DNA of 64,000 nucleotides from JAFDVL01 sp964631865 (GTDB lineage Bacteria; Acidobacteriota; Blastocatellia; RBC074). A model generated the notes under the pieces. That model was not told the origin of the DNA and ran no database searches. It saw only the letters and a program-made list of their open reading frames with translations. Within the stretch, counting starts at the first letter, position 1, and the number at the start of each line of letters is the position of its first letter. Shown here one piece after another: positions 55,499 to 64,000 of the stretch. The stretch covers positions 1-64,000 of the forward strand of contig CAZWAK010000006.1 of the NCBI GenBank assembly GCA_964631865.1, written 5' to 3'. A program made the position numbers and the translations under genes.

Positions 55499-56155
55499 TT
55501 ATTGTTGTCTGACGGTCACGCCTGCGGGGGGTTGAAAGTTGAAGATGGAATCTGCCAGCACAGGATTTTCCTGCACGTTGTTCAGTAAAAAATCTATGCG
55601 TGCGTTGCCGGATTTGAGCAATGAAAGCCGCGCCAAACGCAAGCTGGTTGGTTCGACCTCCACCAATAACTCGCGCCAGTCGGAACTACGTTTCGGGATC
55701 AGGCGCAGCACGCGATGTCCGGCGCGCACGGGCGCTTCATTGGCCCATTCAATGCGCGCAAAATCGCGCCGCAGATTGCCGCGCCCCAGCAAAAACATAA
55801 ACGGCGCGCGCCAATCGTCGGTTTGCTTCGCACTGGTGCGCGTCGCGGTGCGTTCTGCCGGAATGTATTCGTAAATCACTTTGCCGTCCGAAACATATAA
55901 CTTCGTTTCCGGCGTCGCGTAGGCCCAACGCATTTTGCCTGGCTTCTTGAGTTGCAATTGTCCGCTTTCCCGCCGCGTGCGTTCGCCGGGCGCGTTGTAG
56001 ATTTGGGTGAAATCCGCCGTGAGCGTTTGCAGTCGCTGATACTTACGCTGCAAACCGTTGATGAGTTGATTCAACTCGGCTGGCTCGGATGAGGTTGTGG
56101 CGGGCACGTAAATAAGCCACAGGGGCAGGAAAAAATACGACCAGAAAATCTTCAT
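55499..56155 (-). CDS. lolA: Outer membrane lipoprotein carrier LolA
   Basis: 218 residues from ATG 56155. Signal peptide (FWSYFFLPLWLIYVPATTSS). Family features: LNQLINGLQRKYQRLQTLTADFTQIYNAPGERTRRESGQLQLKKPGKMRWAYATPETKLYVSDGKVIYEYIP, typical for LolA, then an antiparallel beta barrel to PAGVTV. It carries lipoproteins through the periplasm to the outer membrane. It confirms a two-membrane cell envelope. The genes for LolCDE and LolB are not here. Confidence 0.93.
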   Translation of the reverse strand: MKIFWSYFFLPLWLIYVPATTSSEPAELNQLINGLQRKYQRLQTLTADFTQIYNAPGERTRRESGQLQLKKPGKMRWAYATPETKLYVSDGKVIYEYIPAERTATRTSAKQTDDWRAPFMFLLGRGNLRRDFARIEWANEAPVRAGHRVLRLIPKRSSDWRELLVEVEPTSLRLARLSLLKSGNARIDFLLNNVQENPVLADSIFNFQPPAGVTVRQQ

Positions 56156-56158
56156 CAA

Positions 56159-56462
56159 ACGAACCGACTACCAACCTGAACTCAGCAAAATGAAGGCCGA
56201 TTATAGATGAATTCCCCGCTTCGTCCACCACCAATCGCGACAAAATTTGTCAAGCTGACTTGGCAAATTCCGGCAACGAGGCAACTTGACCACTTTTGCC
56301 GGGTTCGTGCGAAATGTAATGGTTCGGCACTTTAGCCAATGATGACAAATGAATTACAAAGTTGGCACGGGAATTGACTTCAGCCCGTTGATGCGCGGCG
56401 CAAGCTCTGGGTAGCCGGTGTCGTGTGTCGAGCACAAACTCACGGTGAAAGGAATTGCCGCT
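56159..56462. other. Divergent gene-free region
   Basis: 304 bases between lolA and the first DUF11-type gene. Contains the sigma-54-like promoter at 56362-56377. No ORF with support. Confidence 0.5.
56362..56377 (+). promoter_or_regulatory. Sigma-54-like promoter
   Basis: TTGGCACGGGAATTGA has the -24 GG (56364-56365) and, at the exact 10-base spacing, GA (56376-56377) in place of the -12 GC. It lies 85 bases before the ATG of the first exported DUF11-type gene. The GC to GA change makes activity uncertain. Confidence 0.35.
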
Positions 56463-56960
56463 ATGAAAACACTCACAACCTCACATCGTTTTTTTTCCTC
56501 CCTCCTTATCCTCTTGATTACCGGTAGTGTCGTGTCGGCCTTTGTCGGTCGCCCGGAAGTCAAGGTCTCGTTGACCGGAACGGTGGCGCGGAACAATCAA
56601 CTGATTCAAGTTGAAAAGGCGGGCTTGCTGAATCCCGGCGAAATTCTGCATTGGACGATCACCTCGCAAAATGGCGGCACGGCTCCGGCGCATCAGTACA
56701 AAACCGTTGGAGAAATTCCGTCCGGCACGGCGTATGTCGTAGGCAGCGCGCAGGCCGAAGCGGCGGGCAGCATTGTCTACAGCATTGACGGCGGCAAAAC
56801 CTTTGCGGCGAAACCGCTGATAGACCAAAAGCAGCCGGATGGTTCCGTGCGCAAAGTCGCGGCCCCGGCCACGATGTACACGCATATTCGCTACGAATGG
56901 GACGCGCCGCTGGCCGAGGGCAAACAACTCACCGCTTCCTACAAAGTGCGCGTCAAATAA
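56463..56960 (+). CDS. Exported DUF11-type single-module protein
   Basis: 165 residues from MKTLTTSHRFF. Signal peptide (SSLLILLITGSVVSAF). One beta-sandwich module: VEKAGLLNPGEILHWTITSQNGGTAPAHQYKTVGEIPSGTAYVVGSAQAEAAGSIVYSIDGGKTF. This matches the DUF11 pattern of surface adhesin-like proteins. First of three exported, related genes in a row. Confidence 0.8.
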   Translation: MKTLTTSHRFFSSLLILLITGSVVSAFVGRPEVKVSLTGTVARNNQLIQVEKAGLLNPGEILHWTITSQNGGTAPAHQYKTVGEIPSGTAYVVGSAQAEAAGSIVYSIDGGKTFAAKPLIDQKQPDGSVRKVAAPATMYTHIRYEWDAPLAEGKQLTASYKVRVK

Positions 56961-57062
56961 AGACGCTGTTCGTTCCGCTTCCAGCGCCCAGCGTACGCCT
57001 GCGACTCCGCTCGCTACTTCCCGCCCCGCCTTCAATCCATTAGCTCAGGAGCATGATGACCG

Positions 57063-58583
57063 ATGAATAAGAAATTGTCTTTTTGGAGCCGAACTCTTTG
57101 TGGGGTACTGGCGCTCACGGCCTTGACCAGCGCCGCGTTTGCCCAGGCGACGCCCGGCGGCACGATCATCCGCAACCGCGCGTCGGCGACGTACACCGAC
57201 GACGTCAGCAATCCGACGAAATATAGCGCGACGTCCAACGAAGTGACGACGACAGTGGCATACGTGGCGGGCTTGGAAATCACGCCGGACAGCGGCTCGG
57301 CTGGCTCTGTCACGGCGGGCACGACGGCGACGTATACCTTTACTGTCCGCAACCTGGGCAACTTCACCGACAATGTGCGCTTCCTCGCCAGCGGAGCCAG
57401 CGTGCAATTGACCGGCAATACCGGCACGACCGCGATTTCGCAAGCCTTCGTGGACGTCAACGGCAACGGCAACTACGACGCGGGAACGGACGTGGACATT
57501 CGAGGCAATGGAGCCGATGCGTTGCATTCGTTGGCGCAAAACGCCAGCGTCAGCGTTGTCGTCAAAGTCCTGGTGGATGCCGCTGCGCCCGGCGGTCAAT
57601 CGTTGGTCGTCACACTCGGCGACACCGCAACTGGCGGCCCCACATTCGACAACCAAACCGCGACCAATTCGGCAAACGAAGTTCGCACCTCGCACCCGAC
57701 CGGCGTCACGCCAGTCAACGGCGATGCCACCAATCACAACGTCGAAGCCAAAGGCAGCGCCACCGCCACTGTCACCAGCGTCGGCGCGGTGCTGAATGGG
57801 CCGAGCGGACAGCCCACCGCCACCGGGCCGGGGCCAAGCACGAATACCGATTACACGAACAAAGCGGTCAGCGCCTCGACCACCAATACGCCGGTCGTCT
57901 TCGACAACACCTTGCGCAACACGGGCAACGCTGCCGACACGTTCACGCTTACCGCGCCGTCCGTGCCGACGGGTTCGACGGTGGAAATCAGTTTGGATGG
58001 CGGCACGACGTGGACAACCGTTGCTACGGGCGGCACACCGGGCGGATCCGCCACAACGGCTTCGGTCGCCTCTGGGGCAGATTTGAACTACAAAGTGCGC
58101 ATCACTTTGCCGAGCGGCGTCACGGCACTGTCCGCCAGCGACACCACCATCACGGCCACGTCCGTCACCACCCCAGCATCCTCGAACAGCACAATTGATC
58201 GCGTCTATGCGGGCTACTTGCAACTCGTCAAAACCGCGACCGTCAATAACACCACAGGCATCGGCGGCGCGACGGATGCGGTGCCGGGCGCAGAAATCAC
58301 GTACGTCATCACGTACACCAACGTGGCGACATCAGGCGGCGGCACGGGCAATGTAGACCTTGCGGCGGAGTCTGTCGTCATCACCGAAGACGGCGATGTG
58401 GGCACGAACAACTGGGCCTCCACGACGAATCACGTCGCCACGCCGGTAGATTCACGCGGCGGCACAGTCGTCACCAGCAATAGCACAGGCGGTGTCGCCA
58501 ACAGCAAATACGTGGACACCGTCGGCACGCTTCCCGCCGGACAAAGCGGCACATTGACGATCAAACGAACGATCAAGCAGTAG
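57063..58583 (+). CDS. Exported DUF11-repeat surface protein
   Basis: 506 residues with a signal peptide (LCGVLALTALTSAAFAQ). Thr/Asn/Gly-rich Ig-like modules repeat: GLEITPDSGSAGSVTAGTTATYTFTVRNLGNFTDNV..., then similar stretches at ~265-335 and ~375-490. It resembles surface adhesins with DUF11 domains. The stop codon TAG is supplied by the first unit of the following heptamer array. AGGAG 11 bases before the ATG. Confidence 0.85.
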   Translation: MNKKLSFWSRTLCGVLALTALTSAAFAQATPGGTIIRNRASATYTDDVSNPTKYSATSNEVTTTVAYVAGLEITPDSGSAGSVTAGTTATYTFTVRNLGNFTDNVRFLASGASVQLTGNTGTTAISQAFVDVNGNGNYDAGTDVDIRGNGADALHSLAQNASVSVVVKVLVDAAAPGGQSLVVTLGDTATGGPTFDNQTATNSANEVRTSHPTGVTPVNGDATNHNVEAKGSATATVTSVGAVLNGPSGQPTATGPGPSTNTDYTNKAVSASTTNTPVVFDNTLRNTGNAADTFTLTAPSVPTGSTVEISLDGGTTWTTVATGGTPGGSATTASVASGADLNYKVRITLPSGVTALSASDTTITATSVTTPASSNSTIDRVYAGYLQLVKTATVNNTTGIGGATDAVPGAEITYVITYTNVATSGGGTGNVDLAAESVVITEDGDVGTNNWASTTNHVATPVDSRGGTVVTSNSTGGVANSKYVDTVGTLPAGQSGTLTIKRTIKQ

Positions 58584-58677
58584 TCGGTGGTCGGTGGTCG
58601 GTGATCGGTGATCGGTAGACAGTAGTTGCTCAAAACTCAGAACTCAAAACTACCGTCTACCGTCTACCGTCTACTCC
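58581..58677. repeat. Inverted GGTCGGT/CTACCGT heptamer arrays
   Basis: Left arm GTAGTCG GTGGTCG GTGGTCG GTGATCG GTGATCG GTAGACA (58581-58624), a spacer with ACTCAGA/ACTCAAA units, and right arm CTACCGT CTACCGT CTACCGT CTACTCC (about 58651-58677). The first unit contains the stop of the upstream gene. Confidence 0.9.
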
Positions 58678-58686
58678 TAAAGACGT

Positions 58687-61600
58687 ATGTTCTGTAAAAT
58701 CACTCACACGTTTGTTTTTGGCGCGCTCTGCTTCCTTTGCCTCTCGCCCGGCTTGGCGCAAACCTCTGCGCCGAGCGGAACGGTTGGAGTCACGATCACC
58801 AATCAAGCGCACGCCAGTTACAAAGACCCCAGCGGCAGCGATTATCAAACCAATTCCAACCCGGTCAGTCTCACGGTGGTGGCGGTGGTGAATGTGAGTG
58901 TTACGCCCGACGACACGCAACCGACAGGCGTCATCACGCCCAATGAACCCGTCACGCGCGTCTTTCGCGTTTGCAACACGGGCAACGTTCCCGACCAATA
59001 TACGCTCACGCAAACGACCATCACGCCGCCTGCGAAGATCACCGCGTTGTACTGGGACGTGGACAACAGCGGCACGCTGACGCCGGCCGACACACCGCTC
59101 ACATTGAATTCCACGTTGAGTCCGACGGTGCAACCCGGCGCGTGTTTGGGCGTGCTCGCCGTCATTGATCCGGGCGCGATCAAACTCGACGAAGTCATCA
59201 CCATTGGGACGACAGCGAAATCCAAAACCGACGAGAACAAAACCGACACCGGCACAATCATCAACAAAGGCGGCGAAGGAACCAAAGTCACTGACCCGAC
59301 GAACCCAGCATTGCCGCCCGTCAAATACGTCGAGAATCAACTCCAGGTCACGTCCACCGCCGGAGCCGTGCTAAATTACAGCGTGAATTTTCGCAACAGC
59401 GGGGCGACTGCGGCGCTCAATGTGCTGCTCTCCGACGATTTGCCGCCCGAATTGGATTACGTGCCCGGCACAATGAAGCTCGGCACGCAACCGCTCACTG
59501 ATGCGATTGACAGCGACGCCGGGCAAGTCATCAACGGTCGTCGCCTCGAAGCCAAGCTCGCCAGTGTCGCCGTGAACGAAGTCGTGAGCCTGATTTTTCA
59601 GGCCAAACTCAACAGCAACACCAAGCCCGGCGTCGGCGTCATCAACACGGCGCAAGTCTCCGGCGACAACATCGGCACGGCTGTCCGCACCGCGCGCACC
59701 CAAGTCGTCATCAATCCCGAAGGCACTGTCTACGCAGGCCATAGCGGCGGCAGTTTGGTGATCTCTGGCGCAAGCGTTCTCGTCACCACCGATCAAGCGG
59801 GCAAGACGCCGCTCCCGATGCCGACCGGCGGCTTTGAGCCAAACATCAACAACGCCAACCCCTTCCCGACCGATGCGAAAGGCCATTTCGCGTTTGCCTT
59901 CGCGCCCAATCAAATCGGCGCAGTGGGCGCTCCCGTCACCTACTACATTCACGTCACCGCGCAGGGCTATCGGGCGCGCGTCATCGAAATCAAAATCGAG
60001 CCAACACTCGCCGCGCTTTTCAAAGTGGACGTGCGCAGTCTCGACAGCCAACCGATTGCACAAGCTGGCAGCTATGCGCTGACTACGTCTGGCGTCACGC
60101 TCAACGACATCTCCGCGCTCGTGATGAACATTCCGCTGTTCGAGGCGACGACCTTGCAACTCACCAAAATCGCCGACAAACAGCGCACCCTAATCGGTGA
60201 CACGGTTTCGTATCGCCTCGAAGCCCGCAACGCGACGTCCGGCAAACTCAGCAATGTCGAATTGGTAGACACCTTGCCGCTTTCGTTCACGTATGTGCCG
60301 ACGACGGCGCGCGTGCAAATTGACAACGCCGCAGTCATCGCGCTCGAACCCGCCATCGTCAATAACCAGATGGTGTTTGCGATTGGCGAATTGAATCCCG
60401 GCGCGCGCGTGCTTGTGACCTATCGCCTGCGCGTCGGCGCGAACGCACGACAAGGCGAGCAAATCAATTCCGCCATCATTCAAGGCTTTTTCCCCAGCGG
60501 CGAACCCATCCGCACGCCACCGGCCAAAGCGCCTGTGCTCGTCGGGATGGGCGCGTTTTCGATGCGGCAAATCATCATCGGGCGCGTGTTTGAAGACACC
60601 AACGGCAACGGCTTGTTTGAAGCCTGTGACCGGCCTGTCGCGGGTGCGCGCGTGTATCTCAATAACGGCACATCCATCATCACTGATTCGTTTGGCTTGT
60701 ACAATTTTCCTTCGGTCGAAGAAGGCGCAGCGGTCGTCTCGCTCGATCCCATCACGGTTCCGCGCGGTTATGCGCTGCAAGACAACAAACAAAAATCCGG
60801 GCGCAGTTGGACACGGCTGGTGCGCACGCCGCTCGGCGGTGGCGGCTTGAATCGCGTCAACTTCGCGCTCGAAAAAACCATCAACCCGATCACCGAAACT
60901 GTCACCGACATCGGAGCCGTCGAAACCAACGCCACGCCCGCGCCACCCGCGTCGCCCGCGCCGACGTCGTTGGCCAGTTTGTGGGCCGCGACGAGCAAAA
61001 AGAAAGATGACAACGCCGAAGCCGCCGAAACCGAAGCCGCCAAACGCGAAGAAAAAGTGAAGGATGATGCGACCTTCGGCGGCGCGTTTGATCGGCTGCT
61101 CAACAAACGTCGCGAGCCGAAAACACGCGCGGGCGCAGTCGCGCTGAACGTCAGCAAAAACGGCCACAAAGCGCCTGGCACGTACAACGAAATGGCGTCC
61201 GACACGATTGAGCCGGTCGAGCCGGGGCGCGTCAAAGTGCTTGCGCCCGAAGCAAACGAAGTGATTATGGAAAACGCGCTGCACGTCGAAGCGCGCGTGT
61301 ACATGGATTACACCGTCGCGCTCGAAGTCGCAGGCCAACGCATTTCCGACACCAACATCGGCGTCAAAGAAGTAGATCGCAAAAACAAAGTCGCGACCTT
61401 CGTCTTCGTCGGCATCAACCTCAAGCCCGGCCCGAATCAAGTTAAAGTCACCGCCGTCGCGCCCGATGGCACGGCAGGCGACAGGGCGGAATTGACCGTG
61501 ATGGGACGTGGCCCGGCGACGCGCCTGGAAATCCTCACGGACAAAAAAGAAATTCAATCCGGCGGGCGCGACTCTACCGTTGTGCGCGTGCGCGCGTACG

Positions 61601-64000
61601 ATGCGTGGGGCAATCCAGCCATCGGCGGACAAGTCGGTTTGCAGGTTTCTGCTGGACGATTGCTGCGCGCCGAAAGTCAAGCAACGGCAACCGAACCCAA
61701 TAACGACGCACCTGCGAACGCGACTGAAGACAAAGCACAGCCCGCGTCAACCACGTCGGCATCGGCTGCGTCAAGCAATCCGTCCGGGCCAACCTGCACG
61801 CGCGCCGCGACGAACAACGGTGAGAAACAAGATTGCGTCGCCGCGCTCGCCACTGAACGCGGCATCAGTCGTGACGAAGCCGATAAGTTGCGCTCGCCCT
61901 TGATTGGCGCGGGTGCGGAGCCACTCAACGGATTTTCCGCCGAGCAAGTCAACGCCACGTCGCGGCAACAAATTCTCTCGCTCGACAGCGGCGAAGCCAC
62001 GATTGAACTCATCGGCGAAGGCCAGCCGGGCAACGCCGAACTGCGCGTCTTCAGCGGCGATTTGCAAGCCAAACATCAAGTCCGCTTCACGCCCGAACTG
62101 CGCCCGCAAATCCTCGTCGGCCTGGCCGAAGCTTCGTTTGGCAAAGCGGCTCCTGATATTGCTTTGCGTGGCAGTGATAAAAATTATCGGCATCACACCG
62201 AATTTTATTTTCGCGGGCCGCTGCTGTTCGAGTCGCAATTGACGTTCGCCTACAACAGCTTCCGTCCGCTCACACGTACCGATGGCCGTGACCGTCGTTT
62301 CTTCCTCGATCCGCTGGATCGCGTCTATCCTGTGTTCGGCGACTCTTCGACGCGCTTTGAAGACGCGCAATCGAACTCGAAACTTTACGCGCGCATTGAT
62401 CGAGGCCGTTCGTATGCGCTGTTCGGTGATTTCGACGCAGGCCAACAGGAAACGCTCAGCAACAACTACACGCCAACGCCTGTCACGAACCTCGCCGAAA
62501 ATTTGGCCAGCGCAGGCATCGGCAACACCGTGCTCAACAACTTCAACAACATCCCCGTCTTTGCGAATCAAGGGCCGCAATTGACGGGCTACAATCGTCG
62601 TCTGACGGGCGTCAAAGTTCATCTCGAAAGCGCAGGCGGGAGTTCGTTGACGTTGACCGGCGCGCGGCCTGACACGGCGTTTGCGCGCGATGTATTTCCG
62701 GGCAGCACGCTCGGTTTGCTGCGACTGTCGCACACCGATGTGCTGCAAGGTTCGGAAACCATCGTGCGCGAAGTGCGCGACCGCCGCAATCCTGAATTGA
62801 TTTTGCAACGCGAAGTGCTGGTGCGCTCAGTGGATTACAACCTCGATGCGTATCTCGGCTCGCTGTATTTTCTGCGCCCGCTTTCGACGTTCGATTATGC
62901 GCTGAACCTCATCCAAATCGTTGCGACATACGAATATCGCGCGGTCGGAATGAACTCCGCCGTCTACACAGCGCGCGGCACGAAGAACTTCAACAGCACG
63001 GGCACGCGCATCGGCACATCGTTTGTAGATCAACGCCAAGACACGTTCGGTTCGTTTTATCTCGGCGGCGTGGACGTCGAACAACGGCTCGGCAAAAAAG
63101 GCGTGCTGCAAGCGGAATGGGGCATGAGCAACGGGCGCGTGGCGTCGAGCGGGAGCTACTTTGGCTTCGACGGTTTGGCCGGCAGTTTGAGCAGCGGCAA
63201 CGGCGAACGCAATGGCCATGCATTTCGCGCTGAATATCGGCAACCGCTGAACTTTTATGAAGCCCAACTGCAAGCGAGCTTCTCGAAAGCCGCGCCGAGT
63301 TTCTTCAATCCGTTCGGCGCGACGATCACGCCCGGCTCGCAACGCGGCTCCATCGCACTCGATTTGAAGCCGATCCCATCGGCACAGATGCGGCTCGGCT
63401 TCACGGACGAACGCAATCGCACGGCGAGCTTCAACAACCGGCGGCGCACGGCGTCCATCGGCTGGCTGCAAAGTTTCGGCGACAAGTTTCGCGTGAGCCT
63501 CGGCTACGACTATCGCAACTTCAGCGACACGGCGGGCAGCGCGCTGGCGAACAATGCGAACGCGAATGCAGACGCGAACGCGAACGCTACGCCGAACGCG
63601 ACTGCCGCGCAATTTGCCGGACGCGAAGTGACCTCGAACCTCATCACAGCGGGCGCGGAATATCATCCGAACGACAAGATCAACCTCGCCGTCAAGCGCG
63701 AACAAAATCTCGGCGCGGCAGACCCAACCTATCCCGATCAAACGACGATTGCCGCGAGTTATCAGGTCAATTCGCTGGCGAAAGTATTCTTCACGCAGCG
63801 TCTCGCATCGCAAGCCATCACGGCCATCAGCGATGTCAGTTCGCTCGGTTTTGCCGAAACCGCGTCGCGGCGTGAGACCGCGATTGGCGTGGAATCGCCG
63901 CTCAACAAATTCACGACGATGAGCGGGCGCTATCAAATCAACAACGGTCTCAACGGCACCGACAGTTTCGCCGTCATCGGGTTGATGAACCGCTTCCCGC
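58687..64000 (+). CDS. Very large exported surface protein, 3' end outside window
   Basis: Open for at least 1771 codons with no in-frame stop to the window edge. Signal peptide (HTFVFGALCFLCLSPGLAQ). About 30-650: DUF11/Ig-like repeats (VRNTGNVPDQYTLT-type; LPPELDYVPGTMKLGT; LPLSFTYVPTTARVQI). ~620-690: SdrB/Cna-B-like module (GRVFEDTNGNGLFEACDRPVAGARVYLNN). ~750-780 and ~995-1045: low-complexity linkers (Ala/Pro/Ser/Asn-rich). ~860-1000: Big-type modules. From ~1138 onward: beta strands in an alternating, aromatic-rich pattern like an outer-membrane barrel or autotransporter-like part. The product probably anchors in the outer membrane and displays adhesive modules. Confidence 0.85.
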   Translation, partial: MFCKITHTFVFGALCFLCLSPGLAQTSAPSGTVGVTITNQAHASYKDPSGSDYQTNSNPVSLTVVAVVNVSVTPDDTQPTGVITPNEPVTRVFRVCNTGNVPDQYTLTQTTITPPAKITALYWDVDNSGTLTPADTPLTLNSTLSPTVQPGACLGVLAVIDPGAIKLDEVITIGTTAKSKTDENKTDTGTIINKGGEGTKVTDPTNPALPPVKYVENQLQVTSTAGAVLNYSVNFRNSGATAALNVLLSDDLPPELDYVPGTMKLGTQPLTDAIDSDAGQVINGRRLEAKLASVAVNEVVSLIFQAKLNSNTKPGVGVINTAQVSGDNIGTAVRTARTQVVINPEGTVYAGHSGGSLVISGASVLVTTDQAGKTPLPMPTGGFEPNINNANPFPTDAKGHFAFAFAPNQIGAVGAPVTYYIHVTAQGYRARVIEIKIEPTLAALFKVDVRSLDSQPIAQAGSYALTTSGVTLNDISALVMNIPLFEATTLQLTKIADKQRTLIGDTVSYRLEARNATSGKLSNVELVDTLPLSFTYVPTTARVQIDNAAVIALEPAIVNNQMVFAIGELNPGARVLVTYRLRVGANARQGEQINSAIIQGFFPSGEPIRTPPAKAPVLVGMGAFSMRQIIIGRVFEDTNGNGLFEACDRPVAGARVYLNNGTSIITDSFGLYNFPSVEEGAAVVSLDPITVPRGYALQDNKQKSGRSWTRLVRTPLGGGGLNRVNFALEKTINPITETVTDIGAVETNATPAPPASPAPTSLASLWAATSKKKDDNAEAAETEAAKREEKVKDDATFGGAFDRLLNKRREPKTRAGAVALNVSKNGHKAPGTYNEMASDTIEPVEPGRVKVLAPEANEVIMENALHVEARVYMDYTVALEVAGQRISDTNIGVKEVDRKNKVATFVFVGINLKPGPNQVKVTAVAPDGTAGDRAELTVMGRGPATRLEILTDKKEIQSGGRDSTVVRVRAYDAWGNPAIGGQVGLQVSAGRLLRAESQATATEPNNDAPANATEDKAQPASTTSASAASSNPSGPTCTRAATNNGEKQDCVAALATERGISRDEADKLRSPLIGAGAEPLNGFSAEQVNATSRQQILSLDSGEATIELIGEGQPGNAELRVFSGDLQAKHQVRFTPELRPQILVGLAEASFGKAAPDIALRGSDKNYRHHTEFYFRGPLLFESQLTFAYNSFRPLTRTDGRDRRFFLDPLDRVYPVFGDSSTRFEDAQSNSKLYARIDRGRSYALFGDFDAGQQETLSNNYTPTPVTNLAENLASAGIGNTVLNNFNNIPVFANQGPQLTGYNRRLTGVKVHLESAGGSSLTLTGARPDTAFARDVFPGSTLGLLRLSHTDVLQGSETIVREVRDRRNPELILQREVLVRSVDYNLDAYLGSLYFLRPLSTFDYALNLIQIVATYEYRAVGMNSAVYTARGTKNFNSTGTRIGTSFVDQRQDTFGSFYLGGVDVEQRLGKKGVLQAEWGMSNGRVASSGSYFGFDGLAGSLSSGNGERNGHAFRAEYRQPLNFYEAQLQASFSKAAPSFFNPFGATITPGSQRGSIALDLKPIPSAQMRLGFTDERNRTASFNNRRRTASIGWLQSFGDKFRVSLGYDYRNFSDTAGSALANNANANADANANATPNATAAQFAGREVTSNLITAGAEYHPNDKINLAVKREQNLGAADPTYPDQTTIAASYQVNSLAKVFFTQRLASQAITAISDVSSLGFAETASRRETAIGVESPLNKFTTMSGRYQINNGLNGTDSFAVIGLMNRFP

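Noticed and set aside
60190..63936. Long minus-strand frames (for example 60190-61680 and 62827-63936) opposite the giant surface protein
   Set aside because: Their products are Arg/His-rich without recognisable domains, while the plus frame reads continuous surface modules.

Overview
The window reads like a chromosomal segment of an Acidobacteriota bacterium, most likely of the Blastocatellia type. This is inferred from gene content and sequence style, not from a marker gene. The supporting signs are moderately G+C-rich DNA and large Ser/Thr kinases with TPR, SUMF1 or DUF4384 tails. Others are small ECF sigma factors of the kinase-linked (Sig-70_X6) type, an Oar-like TonB receptor, DUF11 surface proteins, LolA and TonB (an outer membrane), and very many short intergenic repeats. 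There is no transposase, integrase, phage gene, CRISPR array or rRNA. The only classical RNA gene I can support is tRNA-Lys(UUU).

Layout. 0.1-9.6 kb holds a secreted HExxH protein, a kinase-TPR protein, a DUF374 acyltransferase, a Na/Ca exchanger-like protein, YjbQ, a secreted aldose epimerase and an acyl-CoA carboxyltransferase subunit. 9.6-17 kb is an accessory-looking block: a coiled-coil/TPR protein and a small protein that share a short GIHxSTxNI motif, XisI and XisH, a SulP transporter, and a 971-residue TPR-CHAT protease. 17-23 kb has two secreted proteins and an anti-sigma-like membrane protein that share an ECF-type promoter motif, followed by a TonB-dependent receptor. 23-31.6 kb has an XRE-cupin regulator divergent from an SDR/QueA-like pair, then a secreted protein, an ECF sigma factor, a kinase-PEGA-SUMF1-hydrolase fusion and a TauE/SafE permease. 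31.8-38 kb has DinB behind a structured leader, a two-gene microcompartment set (shell protein plus CoA-acylating aldehyde dehydrogenase), a NicO/UreH-type permease, and a sulfite/nitrite reductase. The reductase is preceded by a polycysteine leader peptide and an intrinsic terminator.

38-46.6 kb carries mixed genes: Uma2, PaaI, ApbE, a CBM9-like protein, TMEM220, an aspartic protease pair, GNAT, a metallohydrolase and a DUF4384 protein. 47-50.6 kb has a second ECF sigma/kinase pair, a third sigma factor and tRNA-Lys. 50.6-56.2 kb has a zinc-ribbon TonB, a sigma-54 activator with GAF domains, a MtnX-like phosphatase and LolA. 56.4 kb to the end is a run of exported DUF11-type proteins ending in a very large surface protein that looks like an outer-membrane protein and is cut by the window edge.

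The strongest new biology I see: (1) a probable cysteine-responsive attenuator (polycysteine ORF plus terminator) in front of the sulfite reductase; (2) heptameric tandem repeats in inverted pairs across the window, several of which supply the stop codon of the upstream gene and one of which has become part of a kinase activation loop; (3) large nested inverted-repeat elements; (4) the XisH/XisI block with two proteins sharing a terminal motif; (5) a candidate small RNA that displays an anti-Shine-Dalgarno loop.
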